DNA of 41,031 bases from contig MU864069.1 in NCBI GenBank assembly GCA_033296885.1, positions 1-41,031 of the forward strand, written 5' to 3'. The stretch comes from Triangularia verruculosa (lineage: Eukaryota > Ascomycota > Sordariomycetes > Sordariales > Podosporaceae). Under the pieces are notes generated by a model. It did no database searches and was not told the DNA's origin. It worked only from the letters and a program-made list of their open reading frames with translations. A program made the position numbers and the translations under genes. Of the stretch, positions 21,837 to 33,700 are shown piece by piece (the stretch's first letter is position 1; every line of letters begins with the position of its first letter).

Positions 21837-22021
21837 TTGCTCACCGTGCTCAGGGCTTTGCTCACCGTGCTCAGGGCCTTGCTCACCCTGCTCAGGGCCT
21901 TGCTCACCGTGCTCAGGGTTTGCTCACCCTGCCCAGGGCTTTGCTCACCCTGCTCAGGCCTTGCTCACCCTGCTCAGGGCTTTGCTCATCCCTGCTCAGG
22001 GCTTCTCCACTTCTGCTCAGG
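21837..22021 (+). repeat. 21-bp minisatellite, about 9 units
   Basis: Nine head-to-tail units of a 20-21-bp motif close to TTGCTCACCCTGCTCAGGGC. Units differ by one or two bases (G/C at one site, occasional 1-bp loss); the last two are more diverged. It abuts the stop codon (22024-22022) of the minus-strand Ulp1-like gene. Plus-strand translation gives a repetitive AHRAQGL frame, which I judge non-coding because it has no proper start and the unit length varies. Confidence 0.92.
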
Positions 22022-23418
22022 TTAAAGCGGCGAGTGCTCAGGTCCAAGAACGGAAGTGGAAATCGTCCATGTCCAGATTCCGATATTGCAATGGCTGTTG
22101 TGCCGACGCCTGATCATGTCGGTCTGGTCGGCTCGTTTAGCAAAGTCAATGCTCTCCTCGTCAGCCTTGATCAGCACGCGCGTCGCATCGACCAACGACT
22201 GTTTCTTCTCAATCTTTATCTGCAGATCAGACTCGTACCAGGCCAGGAGCGATTGTATTTGAACGTGTGTCAAAAGTAGCTGGTCACGGGCGTTGTGATA
22301 TGTTGTCAAGGCCTGCAAGTAATGTTGGGCACCGAATATCTGCTCTCTGGCGGTCTCGTAGTCGGCCTCTCCTGGATTAATCGGCTTCGCTAAGGTAGGA
22401 AACAGCGACTCGATTCCCTCAACCTTCTCACTGCAGAGACAGCAGAACAGACATCTCCAGACCGCCAGATCGGTTTTGGTGGGAACTTCTTTTCCGGCAA
22501 CCAAGTGCATGGCGGCCATCACAGCAGTGATGCCGTTACTGTACTGTTGCTTGGCCCCAAGTGTGGGGCCGCGCTCCCAGGCGAGGACGAAGTCCTCCAC
22601 CACAGGCGACTGCCCATGCAGCTGCTCCGGCCAGCTGGCGTGGATCCGCGCGAGGAAGCGCTTCACCATCCTCTTGGCCGCTCGCTCGCGGGTCTCCTCG
22701 TCATCCGAGCTTCGATATACCTTGACCGAGCTGAGAGGAGCGAACTTTCTGCCCGGGGCGGCAACCTGGGCCAGCTTTCCAAACGAGATGGCCGCCAACC
22801 ACCATAGCTAGAAGTCGACCTGCAACGGCAAGAGAATGATCTCGATTCCGGGATTTTCGATCAGATCGTTGGCTGTGATCTCCTGCTCTTTGCCGATCCG
22901 AACCACGAAGACTGAGGAGCTTCCAGCCGTCACCATTCTGAGAAGTTGGTTCAGGCTGATGTGATCCAACCATTCCTGTGGTTGAATGAGGCAAGAGGGG
23001 ACATTGGTATCCATTGTCATGTTGTTCTTGGGCTCGCCGCTGTCAACATCCATCGTGGTATCGTCTTCGTCGTCGTTCTCAGCCAGGTCGATAATTCCTT
23101 CGACAGGGTGATCATGAAGGAGGGCGGGATTGTCCACGTCCATTTGGTCCTGTTGATCCTGTACAACAGAGTTAGTAGATATCTACAGACGAAGCACAAG
23201 ATCGAAGCAAGCAAGGCGGGTGGGTAGGGTATTGTGTGTATACCACCAAAGACAGCCAAAGCCTCTTGCAGAAGATGGGCAATCCAATAAAAAGCTGTGT
23301 AGGCTGTGACGCCTTGGTTTGGGGCAAACAGCTAGTTGAATTCCTGATCACTGATGTCCCAGACCGTGAGAAGTTGGTTGTGGAGTCGCACCTTTTCGGC
23401 GTCAGCAGAGTAAGGCAT
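22022..23418 (-). pseudogene. Ulp1-like (C48 peptidase fold) gene, interrupted
   Basis: One continuous minus-strand frame runs 23158-22022 except for a single TAG at 22810-22808. Before the stop are an acidic segment (ENDDEDDTTMDVDSGE), QEWLDHISLNQLLR and IEIILLPLQVDF. After it come LWWLAAISFGKLA, VKVYRS and AKQQYSNGITAVMAAMHLV. This order resembles Ulp1/SENP-type C48 cysteine peptidases (PLH..HW, YDS, Q..NG.DCG). The His of HW appears as W and the Cys of DCG as T, so activity is unlikely. An acceptor TTGTACAG with branch CTAAC lies just upstream of 23158. A candidate first exon starts at ATG 23418 (MPYSADAEK) but meets another TAG, and the available donors do not keep frame. Broken gene is the simplest reading; undetected splicing is possible. 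Confidence 0.5.
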
Positions 23419-24888
23419 GGTGATGACAATGACGAAACAGATATGTGAGCTGTTGTAATTCGATATTGGAGAAAAGACAAAGTGGGAAGTCCGACTGCCC
23501 GGTTTTCTTATGCTCTTGGAACTATCGTTGAGAGAGAAAAGGTCTGGAAGAAGAGTGCAGGAGCGAAACTTCACTCTCTTTCTCACAAACCTTATTTAAG
23601 GCCAGGTCATTTATTGAGTATTTCTGCTGCCTAGGTACCCACTGCTTGGCCTTGGGCCTTCAGAAAGCACTTAATATCTGATCTATTTTGTTAAGAAAAA
23701 GCCGACCTACCTTTTCTGGAAGGAGCGTAGCCTGAAAGTTGGGCAGGTATGTCGGTGACACTCCCAAATCCGCCTCCATTACCTGCTAGGTAGGTACCTG
23801 ACCTATCCAGTCTGACCCTGCTTATTGAACCATAAATACCACAATTCAAAGGGGCAGGAGCCCCGTGGACACAATGCTGCGGGCAAAAGACTAGCACCAC
23901 AAAGCAGCTGAATATGTAAGGTACATCTAGGTAGCCTTGAAAGATGATTGATAGGCCCAAGGGCATACCTTACCTTCAAACAGATGGTTAGTAGGTTTTG
24001 AAAACTGGTGAAATCTCTCCTGGATTGCCGAAAGGCATTCGAAAGATACCTAGATAGTCAATAGGCCTTAGGAACTAAACAAAAGTCATAAGTACAATGC
24101 CACCTTTTCTCGTCCATGTGCCAGAATGCAATTCCGTTCGCGTTGATGGCGAGCCCTCCAAAGCCGAACACTCAAGTCCAATGCTTAAACTCTTTTCAGA
24201 GTCTTCTCGGCACCTTCGTTGCTCTTAACCCTCCTAGCCCCATGCCCTAAACAGCAATGAAAGATGTCGTGGGGCCTTTTCTCTACCATCTTCTTCACTT
24301 CGTAGATCCAGCCTTTCTGCCGGACACCGAATACTGGGAAATGTTGCGACGATCATGACTCCACGACCAACTATTTTGTCCCAGGCGCGCTTGGGTACCT
24401 GTATATGAAGTATCGTCGCATTCTGTAACATAACGCAGCCCATATCCAATCCTATTTCTAAAGAAGGGTGAGGTAGGTATTCGTAGGAGAACAACGAGCG
24501 AGATAACACGAGCTCGTACCACATCCCTACCCTCACTCACTTTAGTTGAATGCCATTATCGCTTTCTACAATTAAAACCGCCCAGGAGCTGAGCTAAATA
24601 CATCAAAGGATGCTGCAAGAAACTGCCGTTTTGAAAGCGACAGAAGGCTTTGGACTCAAATATTGAAGTAAAGTGAGAGAAGACCTGGAGAGTATTCAGT
24701 GTGCCCTTGATACAATTGCAGATGCTGTCAAACACAGAGAATGGAATGGCCTTCAAATAGGAGAAGAACGCCAAGCCGCGACATAAATGCACCTTGATAA
24801 CAACTAACAAAAGGAGTTGAGGAAGACAGGGCCCGAATACACCAAAGTCATATAATAGGTAAGGTAGGTAGGTAGCTACGGGTATTCT
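23419..24888. other. Intergenic, no gene seen
   Basis: About 1.5 kb with no supported gene. Frames on the minus strand near 23691-23966 and 24234-24540 lack any recognisable domain and the longer ones start at non-ATG codons. GGTAGGTA-type motifs occur near 23790 and 24860. Confidence 0.45.
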
Positions 24889-26088
24889 CTAGTCAAAGTA
24901 TAACCCAGCCTCTTCAAGACAATCAGCCAGGATCTCCCCGCCCCGCTCAGAATCATTCCCAACAATCCCAGAAATGCAGTGAAGGGTCTCTGTGACAAAA
25001 CTCTCCCCCTTAGACTTGGCCGCCTCCCAATCATGGATCCTATCAGGATATCTAGCTTGCAAGAAGGCAATGGCACAAATGGTAAACCAAATCTGCTCCT
25101 TGACGTGTTCTCTGCCCTCCAACACCGCAAGAAATGCGGGAACGGCAGCCACCCCGGAACTCGGAAACAGGATGCTTTCTATGCTCCCCGTCTCAAACGC
25201 CCCGTTGGACTCTTGGAAATCGAGCACCACCAAGAGAAGAGCGGCATTGCCTCGTTCTTCATCATGCAACATGGAGCGGGAGGTTGTATCCTGAAGAGCC
25301 TGGACCAGCGACACCAGGGAGAACGATGTTTCTGCGGATCGAGTGGAGAAAGCTCCAGGAGACTGAGGTGAAGACATTGAACTAAAGCTGGAAGCACTCG
25401 GAGATACCGCCCCCCTCGTAACATCCGGAGCTTCGGCACTGTCAAAGTCAAGACTATAGTCTGCCTTAAGAGCCGCCATATTGGTCAAGTTGGGGCCACC
25501 TCGGGTGACGTTTGAAACAGTCCCCACTCCATTCATCGTTGCAACGAAAGACGTCTGCGTACTGGCCAACGTGTAAGTTTTACCAAGTCGCACAATTTCA
25601 CATTCCTTCCAATACTTGTCGGTGGGATCGGTGGTGAAGGCGACCTCATCCTCTAGAGTTTGGATAAGGCTTCGCGCTGCAAGGCTATGGAACAACCGTC
25701 CAGGCGGTGCTTCTGTGACGTTGCAAACAATCTCCATGACCTTGCTTCCTCCAACGTCGTACTTGATTGTCACATTCATATTAGGGGCCGGGTGCTTTGG
25801 CGTGCCGTTAATAATCGCGTACCAGTAGCTGCGAATGGCCCAGAATAATGTCCCCTTGGGAGGAGATTGTTGAATCTTGATGGGAGGTGGGAGGTTGTCA
25901 CCTTTCGCTCGAGCGCCGAGCTTATGTTGGTTAATCTTCGGGCGAGAATCCCGATGAGTGCTATTGTCGACGGACGCCGCGGGTTTGCTCTCATTCACTC
26001 CCCAGTCAATCGATCTCACTCGAATAGGGGCACGGCTGATGGAGTCGATTAGGGTCTCAGCCTTTGCCGTCCGATGGTCTTGCTGCAT
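24889..26088 (-). CDS. C-terminal part of a VIT/VWA-type protein
   Basis: A 399-residue frame begins at ATG 26088. It matches the C-terminal half of fungal proteins with VIT and von Willebrand A domains (inter-alpha-trypsin-inhibitor heavy-chain-like). Marks are PPPIKIQQSP near 68, GRLFHSLAARSLIQTLEDEV near 130, KECEIVRLGKTYTLASTQTS near 161-180 and the terminal helical part with EQIWFTICAIAFLQARYPD near 345-363. The N-terminal VIT and VWA domains are absent. The frame continues upstream of the ATG for about 24 codons, including a 12-bp repeat (HAEPHAELHA), to a TAG near 26160. No metal-binding DxSxS motif is found between here and the HET gene. It is therefore a 5'-truncated gene, expressed or not. 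Family function in fungi is poorly known; likely protein-protein interaction. Confidence 0.68.
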   Translation of the reverse strand: MQQDHRTAKAETLIDSISRAPIRVRSIDWGVNESKPAASVDNSTHRDSRPKINQHKLGARAKGDNLPPPIKIQQSPPKGTLFWAIRSYWYAIINGTPKHPAPNMNVTIKYDVGGSKVMEIVCNVTEAPPGRLFHSLAARSLIQTLEDEVAFTTDPTDKYWKECEIVRLGKTYTLASTQTSFVATMNGVGTVSNVTRGGPNLTNMAALKADYSLDFDSAEAPDVTRGAVSPSASSFSSMSSPQSPGAFSTRSAETSFSLVSLVQALQDTTSRSMLHDEERGNAALLLVVLDFQESNGAFETGSIESILFPSSGVAAVPAFLAVLEGREHVKEQIWFTICAIAFLQARYPDRIHDWEAAKSKGESFVTETLHCISGIVGNDSERGGEILADCLEEAGLYFD

Positions 26089-26091
26089 AAG

Positions 26092-26127
26092 GTCCGCATG
26101 TAGCTCGGCATGTGGCTCGGCATGTGG
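26092..26127 (+). repeat. 12-bp tandem repeat, 3 units
   Basis: Two exact units of CTCGGCATGTGG (26104-26115, 26116-26127) follow an imperfect one at 26092-26103. On the minus strand they encode the HAEPHAELHA stretch just upstream of the ATG of the VIT/VWA fragment. Confidence 0.7.
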
Positions 26128-26390
26128 CTTGCAGGGCGGGTGGCCTTGGAAAGTCTTCTAGCTTCTCTTCTTTCAGCCTTACAAGTAAGGCAGAAAAGAA
26201 GAGGGAAGCTTTGAAGACCCCTCTCCGCAAGAGAGGGGGGCTTGCCTTTGCACAGACCCTCGGTTACTTGGTATCTTCTAGCTCCCGCAACTTGGGCATC
26301 AACGCGAAAAGTTTATGTGCACTGCACATCTGCTGCGACAAACAACATCAACAACAACATTACGGATTACTGTTACCGTATCACTGACTT

Positions 26391-29300
26391 ATGACCATGT
26401 CTGGTTCACTTAGCCTGCAGGAGCAGCAAGAGGTGGGTCGGCTTTACCAAAAACGCAGTCCAAGTTATCGATGCTAACGACAGCACCATCCAGAGCCTGT
26501 ATAGCAATGTGCCTCTCCCACCCAACAGCATCCGTCTGCTTCAGCTCCTTCCGGACCGAGATGAGCAAGCCCCGATTAGATGTCGCCTCAAAGTTTTGAT
26601 GCTAGATTCGGAAAGCAGCCGTCCATACGAGGCTCTGTCTTACTCATGGGGGTCTGCAGATAACCCAAAGGTCATATCCGTCAACGACCGCTGGCAACTA
26701 GCGGTTGGCCAGAACTTGCACGCAGCGCTCATGCATCTTCGGGACCGTGATGCCGAGCGTAACCTCTGGATAGATGCCATCTGCATCAATCAATCCCTGC
26801 ATCCTGCAGCTTTAGACGAAAGATCGCAGCAGGTGCAGTCCATGGCAAAGATATATGCACTGGCTACAAGAGTCTTGGTTTGGCTCGGGGACTCGGCCGA
26901 TGAGAGCGACCAAGCACTCGATGAGATACAGAAGGCTGCTGAATCGTCCAAAAAGCCTGCCGTTTGTAATCAAGCCGCTATTCTTGCTCTTCTTGGCCGT
27001 TCCTGGTTTCGCCGATTTTGGGTAAGCAAACTGAAAAAATGCAATGGAGCAAAAGACAGAAAGCTGACACGCTTTAATCGATAAGGTACTCCAGGAAGTG
27101 GCAGCCGCCCGACAGATCCTCATCAAATGTGGCGCTATCGACGTGGATGGCTACGCTTTCTGTTTGGGGTTGAACGCGTTAGATCATCTACCCTTGCCGG
27201 AGTCAATCTATCCTGTCGCCCTTTTGATTCGAGGCTCTATCTTTCCATCTAGACGACTCACGCCCACAATCAATCAACAAGAGGGGAGATTTTCTCTGAA
27301 TATACGACCCCTTGGCGAACTGATCGATATGTATTACACTCGTGAGGCTACAGACCTCCGAGATAAGGCGTACGCCTTGCTCAGTATGTGTTCTGACGAC
27401 TCATCTACATTGCGACTGTCAGCCAATGACCAAATCCCATGGGAACAAGTATTCCAACAGCTCATCCGCTCCATCGTACCTGACCAGGTATCCGTCAACA
27501 CTTGTGCTGACGACCATGCTGCTGTTTTAAAATGTAGGGGATACTTCCTTGGGAAAATCACCTCACTTAACAGAGATTCAACCTGGCAGGATAGGCAGCA
27601 TGTGGAAATTACCTGGAAGGACTTTAGGCGTTCGAAATATTTCTTGCAGGTCTCTGTGAGCCCCCTCGAACCAGGCGATTTGATCTTCCTTATGGAAGGG
27701 GCAGCAAATCCCACCGTTATCAAGCTCAAGACTGCTAAACATCGGCAACATTGTTTTTGGGTTGTCAAAATGATTGCGGTGCCGATACCTAAGCTGGAAT
27801 TCGAAGCACTGATTCAACAGGAGGCCGGGCTGAGATTAGACTGCACTCTTGTCTGGAGGCTGGATGCGTCGCACCATGGGCTCACGGACGAACAACTCAC
27901 GAATGAAGAAAAGATTAAGAGACTTCATAACGCAGGATTGGCGTTCCAGGATGCGAGAAATCTCAATAAAGCACTCTGGTATCAAGGAAAGACCCTCAAC
28001 GTCCTTGAGCAGCTCTCAAAGGGCATATTGGACTCAGGCTTTGCTTTTGATGGATGCAACGGAGAATCTCAACCGACATCGGCAATGAAGGAGCTCGAGT
28101 CAATGATTGGAGTGGTTGATGGGGAGAATGGAGACGACAGAGAATCTGCAATCACATCAGCCGTGAAGGAGCTCAAGTCAATGATTGAGCTGGTTGTTGA
28201 GGAAAATGGGGCAGACGCCTTCGTTTATTTAGCAGCATTTAAAGGATATTGCGAGCTCCTCAACCTTGCTTCCACGATGTATGACTTCCAAGTCGAGTCT
28301 AAGTCGGAGCTGGATGTCGTGCTATGGTTGGCTATGAAGGGCGGTCATGAGGCTGTTGCTCGCCTCATGCTCGCCCAGGCCGAAAGACAGTCACTATACA
28401 TGGGCCATCTGGATATACGAGATATTAGATGCCCAGACGATACACTGCTTTTAGCAGTAGCAAGTCAAACTTGGATAGTTGTAAAGCTGTTGCTGGATTG
28501 CCGCAGATTTAAACGGAGCGTCGCTTATGTTGCGACAGCGTGGGCCATCGCAAATCAGGATGAACTAACTTTCAGTCTACTACTGGAAAGTGGTCAGATT
28601 GATGTGAACGAACGACTTGGAGAACCATACATCATTGACATTGATACGCCTTGGGATTACTACAATGGAGAAGACAGCCATGAGGATACACTATTGCATT
28701 TTGCGGCGAGAAGAGGATACCAGGGGATTGTCAGGCTAATTCTCAGCCATGACAAGGTCGACCCCGGAGTGGAAACTGTGAAAGGGAATACGGCAATGCA
28801 CACTGCAGCATCGGCGGGACGGGCCGAAGTTGTCAAGGCCCTCCTCGACGATGGCAGAATAAATCCCAACGCTCAAAACCACTTCGGTCACACAGCTTTA
28901 TATATTGCGGCAGGCAGTGCGAAACGAAAACACACGGCGGTTGTGAAGGTACTAGCTGACTCTGACATGGTTGATATAAACATAACGGACAATCGCGGCC
29001 TTTCACCACTGCTATATGCACTCAAAAATGAAACGAAAGCTGTCAGGTTGCTGTTGGCTACTGGGAAGGTCGACACTCGCAGCGACAGTTCTTGGGATCT
29101 CGTTGTGACTTTGGCATTGGTCATAGGGGATACCAGCCTCTTTAAGCGGCTTTTGGAAGCTGGGACGTTGGATTTGCGACCGGTGAATAGGGATGCCTTG
29201 ATGCCCACGTTATTACACTTGGCAACCGCCGAAGGAAATGCGGGAATTGTTGAACTGGTGCTTGATTATGGAGGACAGCGTGATATACACACAAGGACTA

Positions 29301-29584
29301 TGTGGCCGTGGAATTCAGACTCGCATGAGGATGAGGAAGGGCAATATCTGCTTACGCCGCTGGAAGTTGCAGAAAAACAGGGGCACAGAGAGGTGGCAGA
29401 GTTGCTGTCTAAGGTGCATGCCATTGAGCCGCCCCCGTTTCAAGGAGAGCTTGAGCACGATGATTGCGTAGATGAGGATGAGGATGAGGATGACGGGACG
29501 AATGAGAATGTTAGCATGGAGGCGGACGACTCGGAATCTGAACCAAGCGTCGGAGGATATCATTGGGAGGATCTTTTGGGGTGA
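26391..29584 (+). CDS. HET domain-ankyrin repeat protein
   Basis: Three exons: 26391-26432, 26494-27021 and 27086-29584. The introns are 61 bp (donor GTGGGT, branch GCTAAC, acceptor CCAG) and 64 bp (donor GTAAGC, acceptor ATAAG), giving 1022 residues. A second ATG lies at 26397. The HET domain fills the N-terminus: YEALSYSWG at 59-67, LWIDAICINQ at 105-114, and RRFWVLQEVAAAR restored across intron 2. HET domains trigger heterokaryon-incompatibility cell death after partner recognition. A middle region holds a 26-codon duplication. Ankyrin-type repeats run about 720-970 (DTLLHFAARRGYQGIVRLIL, NTAMHTAASAGRAEVVKALL, TALYIAAGSA), ending in an acidic tail (CVDEDEDEDDG). Ankyrins would be the ligand-sensing part, HET the effector. 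No NACHT/STAND NTPase motif is present. The apparent frame starts at 26509 and 27098 are GTG codons, not true starts. Confidence 0.9.
28079..28209 (+). repeat. 78-bp-spaced in-frame duplication in HET gene
   Basis: Two copies starting at 28079 and 28157 both encode a version of SAMKELESMIG..V..ENG. Nucleotide identity is high (GTGAAGGAGCTC versus ATGAAGGAGCTC at the core). The offset is exactly 26 codons, so the frame is kept. Confidence 0.8.
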
Positions 29585-30774
29585 AAACTAAAATCTGAAG
29601 GTTTGTACAAATGCATTTCTCGCTACCTTATAAATTCTCTGAAAATAATTATCGACTGTGGCCACGTGTAAAAGCAGATAGTCGCAACAGTGTTTGTCCT
29701 GGGGCGTGATGCTCGATAAAACATAGACGTTGAGTTGCGGCGTCTTCGGTCCCCTGCCTGTCATCATCCTCCGTTCTCCGACATGTTGTCTGACATGTTA
29801 TCTGGTGGATGATGTTTTTGATGTGAATATAAGGCTGACTAGTGACGAGAAAATAAACGGTGAGCGCTGGTGTGGTACCTATGATGAGGATGTCATTGGG
29901 TTGTAGGCGAAATGTTGATAGTGTGAGAGTAGAGAAGAGGAAGTCTACTGATCGCAAAATGTCTATTTCAGATTTTTGGAAGCTTTATTTCTTAAAAATA
30001 ACAATTATTAGACAACATTGCAATCGTTAACGCCGCAATGGTTAGCGCCGCTAAATGTGGATGTTAGGGGGTGGTTAGTTCTATTGCCACACCAAACGCT
30101 TGTCCTAATTTGGAAGAAATTTTCCTACCTATGCATTTACGACCATTTGGCACGGGTGGTCTATGTCTACTGCGTCAGAAGGTTAGGTACCTAAAGAACT
30201 CAGTCACTCAATTGTGTTGGGTAGGTAGGTAGGTAAATTGCTTGATTCGTCCCACACGGACAAACTTTTCGAAACTAAAAGAAATGTATACTTCGGCAAC
30301 ACTATGAGAGACATCGAGCCTCCAACAAATCCGCCAACTCTACCATAGCCGACCGCTACTTTTCCTCTCCAACCTAAATCCATCCTGAATCGTGTCCCTG
30401 TTATCTCCCACCTGTCGATGTATCTCTCTGATCTCATACTCCTGCGCCACGGTCTTGTTCGCAAGTGTCTCAACAATACGCTCCTTCTGTTCCATACGCC
30501 GCTCCAAAGCCTCCAGTTTCGCAGCCCAATATCGACTATTATAGACAATTGGCAAGGGACTTTATTGCGTGTAATCGACGTGGCGCGGGATACAGTACTG
30601 CTTCCATATCATATGGAAAGACAACTGAGATTTGAAGAGACAAGAATAGACATGAGATACCCTGGTTGCTAAGCTACTAGTATAAGGAATATCAAACTAA
30701 GACACACGAGCCTAGTAGCCCAGGGTACTATATAGGATAACGCCATACACAAAAGTACGAAACAAACCCGTCAT
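29585..30774. other. Intergenic, mostly empty
   Basis: No supported gene. A minus-strand frame at 30555-30340 encodes 71 residues with a coiled-coil look (AAKLEALERRMEQKERIVE), but it begins with TTG after an in-frame stop, so it is at most a relic or a 3' exon. A run of GGTA units lies near 30221-30236. Confidence 0.45.
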
Positions 30775-33700
30775 TTACCGCCGAGGCGCCTCGACCTCTG
30801 GGCCCGGCTCTGGCTCCGGCTTTACATCCTCGACCTCTTTATTAGCCTTCGCCACCTCCGCTTGTGCCTCCTTTGCCCTATCTTCCAAGGCATCCCTGCT
30901 CGCCTCGGCCTCTGCTTGCTCCCGTTCCGCCCGCTCAATCTGCTGCTTTAGCTCCGTAATGTTCATCCGCAGGGTTGCTTCGCGCCTAGGATCTGTGCCT
31001 GCCTCATTTAGCTCTTTCAGCTCGGCCTGCTTCGCGAGCCTCTCGCTTCTCAGCCGCTCCGTCACTCCCTGCTTCTCCTCGAGCGCCTGAGCCGCCGACG
31101 CCAAGTTGGCGCTGGCCGCCTCCGCCGCCTGGAACGCCTCCGCGCTGCGGATTTCGGCCTGCGCAAGCCTCTGCCTAAACGGAGGTGGCACCGCCCGCTC
31201 GGCGATTGCCTTCGCCTGCCCGTCGACAGTCTCCGTAAGCGCGGTGAGGGGCAGGATCTCGAGGGTGGAAGAACCGAAGCGGCGAGCGAGCTCGGTGGTC
31301 GACTCCCTCCTGGAGTCGCGGAGCACCGCCGAGTCGATTTCCTCAACCATCTGGGTCAGCGCGCTCTCTCCGGCACCTATCCTGACGCGCGAGGCCGCTT
31401 CGCTCGCTGTGGTTTTTGCCCGCTGCTGGAACACAGCGTCGAGCCGGCCCACGGGCTCCAGCCGCTCCCGGCGCAGGGTTTCCTGGACTTGGCGCACCAC
31501 GGCGTTGGCGGCTACCCTGGCTGCGTCTCGCATGGCGTCGACGGCGGGCGTTGGGTCGGCGTTGCGCTTGCGGAGTGCTTGCACGCCGAGGATCGTTGCG
31601 GCGAGGGCGAGGGCGGTCACGCCGACGCAGGAGAGCACGAAGCTGGCGCCTTGGGCAGCGGCCGAGCCAAACCAGCTGCCGGAGTCGGCAGTGATCTTGG
31701 AGCCGGTGAAGGGGGTCGTGTTGGTGGGCTGGGACGCGGGCCACGTCTGCCCGTTGAACGTCATTGACTTGACGTTGCCGCTGGAGTCGAACTGGGCGGT
31801 CCACGTTGCTTGGAACACGTTTGCTCCTTGGCCGGTCGTCCAACTAACTATCCCCGTGGCGGGGTCTGTCACCTGGTTCTCGACGTGCACATTGTCAACT
31901 GTGAAGAAGGGGAGATAAGCATCTGACTCCAATTGCAAGCTGAACGACCAAGGACATGAAGAGAGAATGGCATACATGAAATCATGCCGTCCAAGGGGCT
32001 GATGGTCATGCTCACGGCAACCATGCTGGGCGGGGAGTCGATCTTGTAGACCCCGGCCGCCAGTCTGATATCAAAAGACGGCGACACTGAGGCCTGCACT
32101 TGCAAAGTCTGTACGTCGCTATCCGAGACGGTGAGCTGTTTGTCATTGACAGCCTTCTCGAAATCCTGCGTTTTGCCGTCCCGGAGGGCAGAAAATGCCT
32201 TCGTGACGAAATTCTGGTCAGTGAAGAGAAGCGTCTTCAAGCGTGCAAGCGATGGCGAGGTGGCACCGGGAATGGTGCCGTCTCCATCTGCCGAGGCCAC
32301 CAACGCCATCAGGGCGGGATGCGATCCAAGCACCGCTGGTGGGACGATATCCCCAACCAGCAGTATGTCGTGCGGCACTGCCATGCCCTGGCCGGAGTCC
32401 ACTTTGATAATATGCTGCCCTGGCGCAAAGACGTTCTCGGTAGCAAAGAAATCAAAGTCCTCGCGGCTGAGCCGCAGGTCGTTGATGTCAAAATAACATT
32501 GCTCGGCCATGACGTCCGCTGTAAACACGGGGAATTAGCACACCTCAAATAGGTAGGGAAATGGATAAGAAAAAGCCCCGAGGGCTACTTACGAAGATCA
32601 TCCGTCCAGCCCGCTGAGCCTGCCCCATGTTTCTCAAAGAAATCACCATTGTATGGATGTATCCAGAGGTTGAAGTCCCGCTTTTGGAGATCTACCTTCA
32701 GGGCAAGGTGCTCGTCGGTGACCGAGGCAATAGGGTAGTTCTAGTTGGCCGAGCGGTCACGGTGTCAGTCAAAAAAGAGGCTGGGCAAGCTTGAAAACAG
32801 CGACGTGATCGGGTAGCGCACCGCGTTCAGGCTGACATCAATGTAAATCCTGCCATGTCCGCTGCTCTTATAGTGCCACCAGAAATATCGGTAATCCTTG
32901 AACTTCCAGTACCAGTTTGCACTCCGGTTCGAGATGGTCAATGCCAGCGGTGGCTGAGTGAACTCGTAGTCAATATTTAGGTCGTAATTGTGCCACGGGC
33001 CGGGCCCAAATTTGTTGTTTTTCAATGCCGATGGATTCAACTGCATCAAGTACCTGAATCCGTTGACAAAGTTGTCGTCCTTGTCTAGCTGGTGGAGCAG
33101 ACCGCCAGGGGCGACTTGAGCCTTGAGCTGAGGGATGAGGTACTTGTCGTTGAAGAGATCATGGCGGATGATGATGCTTGTTGTGAAACCCTGCGGGATG
33201 GGCAGCACGTTGTTGTTGTTCGGCTGGAAATTGGGCGTACTCCAGCCCGGCTTGTTGCCGCTCCCATGGGTCTGGATGTAGACGCAGAGCACGCCAGGCG
33301 AAGAGCCCTGCGTTGTGAAGACAAAAGACTCCGGAGTGAGGACGCGGTCACGGTCGGCTGCGTTCTTGGGTTGCTGCACGCCGGCTATTGCATAATCGAG
33401 GCTGTTGAGCTCCTGGAAATACACCGCGATCCTCGGGCCCAGGTCGGCCATGTGCGTGTCCTCCTTTCGCTTGTCCGTGACGCCCGGCGCCAGCGTGACG
33501 TTGTACACAGAATTCTGGCTTTTGAAATGGAAGACGATCTTGGATCCGGACGTCTTTTCGCCGAGCACAACCGTCTGACCGGCTTCCTGGTAACGGTTAG
33601 ATGGACTCGGTGTTGAAGGAGCTGTCACGCGTGCTTAACATACCTGGACGGGTCCTGACGCATCGCCACTCATATTAACCAGCGGAACTGCGGCTTGGAG

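Noticed and set aside
21837..22021. CRISPR array
   Set aside because: Units are contiguous with no unique spacers and the genome is fungal; it is a minisatellite.
26509..27084. A 191-residue stand-alone HET protein
   Set aside because: The apparent start is GTG and the tail is intron sequence; splicing on both sides gives the full HET-ankyrin gene.
30221..30236. Telomere-like repeat
   Set aside because: It is a short GGTA run, not the TTAGGG repeat of filamentous fungi; similar runs occur elsewhere in the window.
31106..31918. 270-residue plus-strand frame opposite the left large gene
   Set aside because: Antisense shadow; the minus strand has coherent domains, splice sites and phases.
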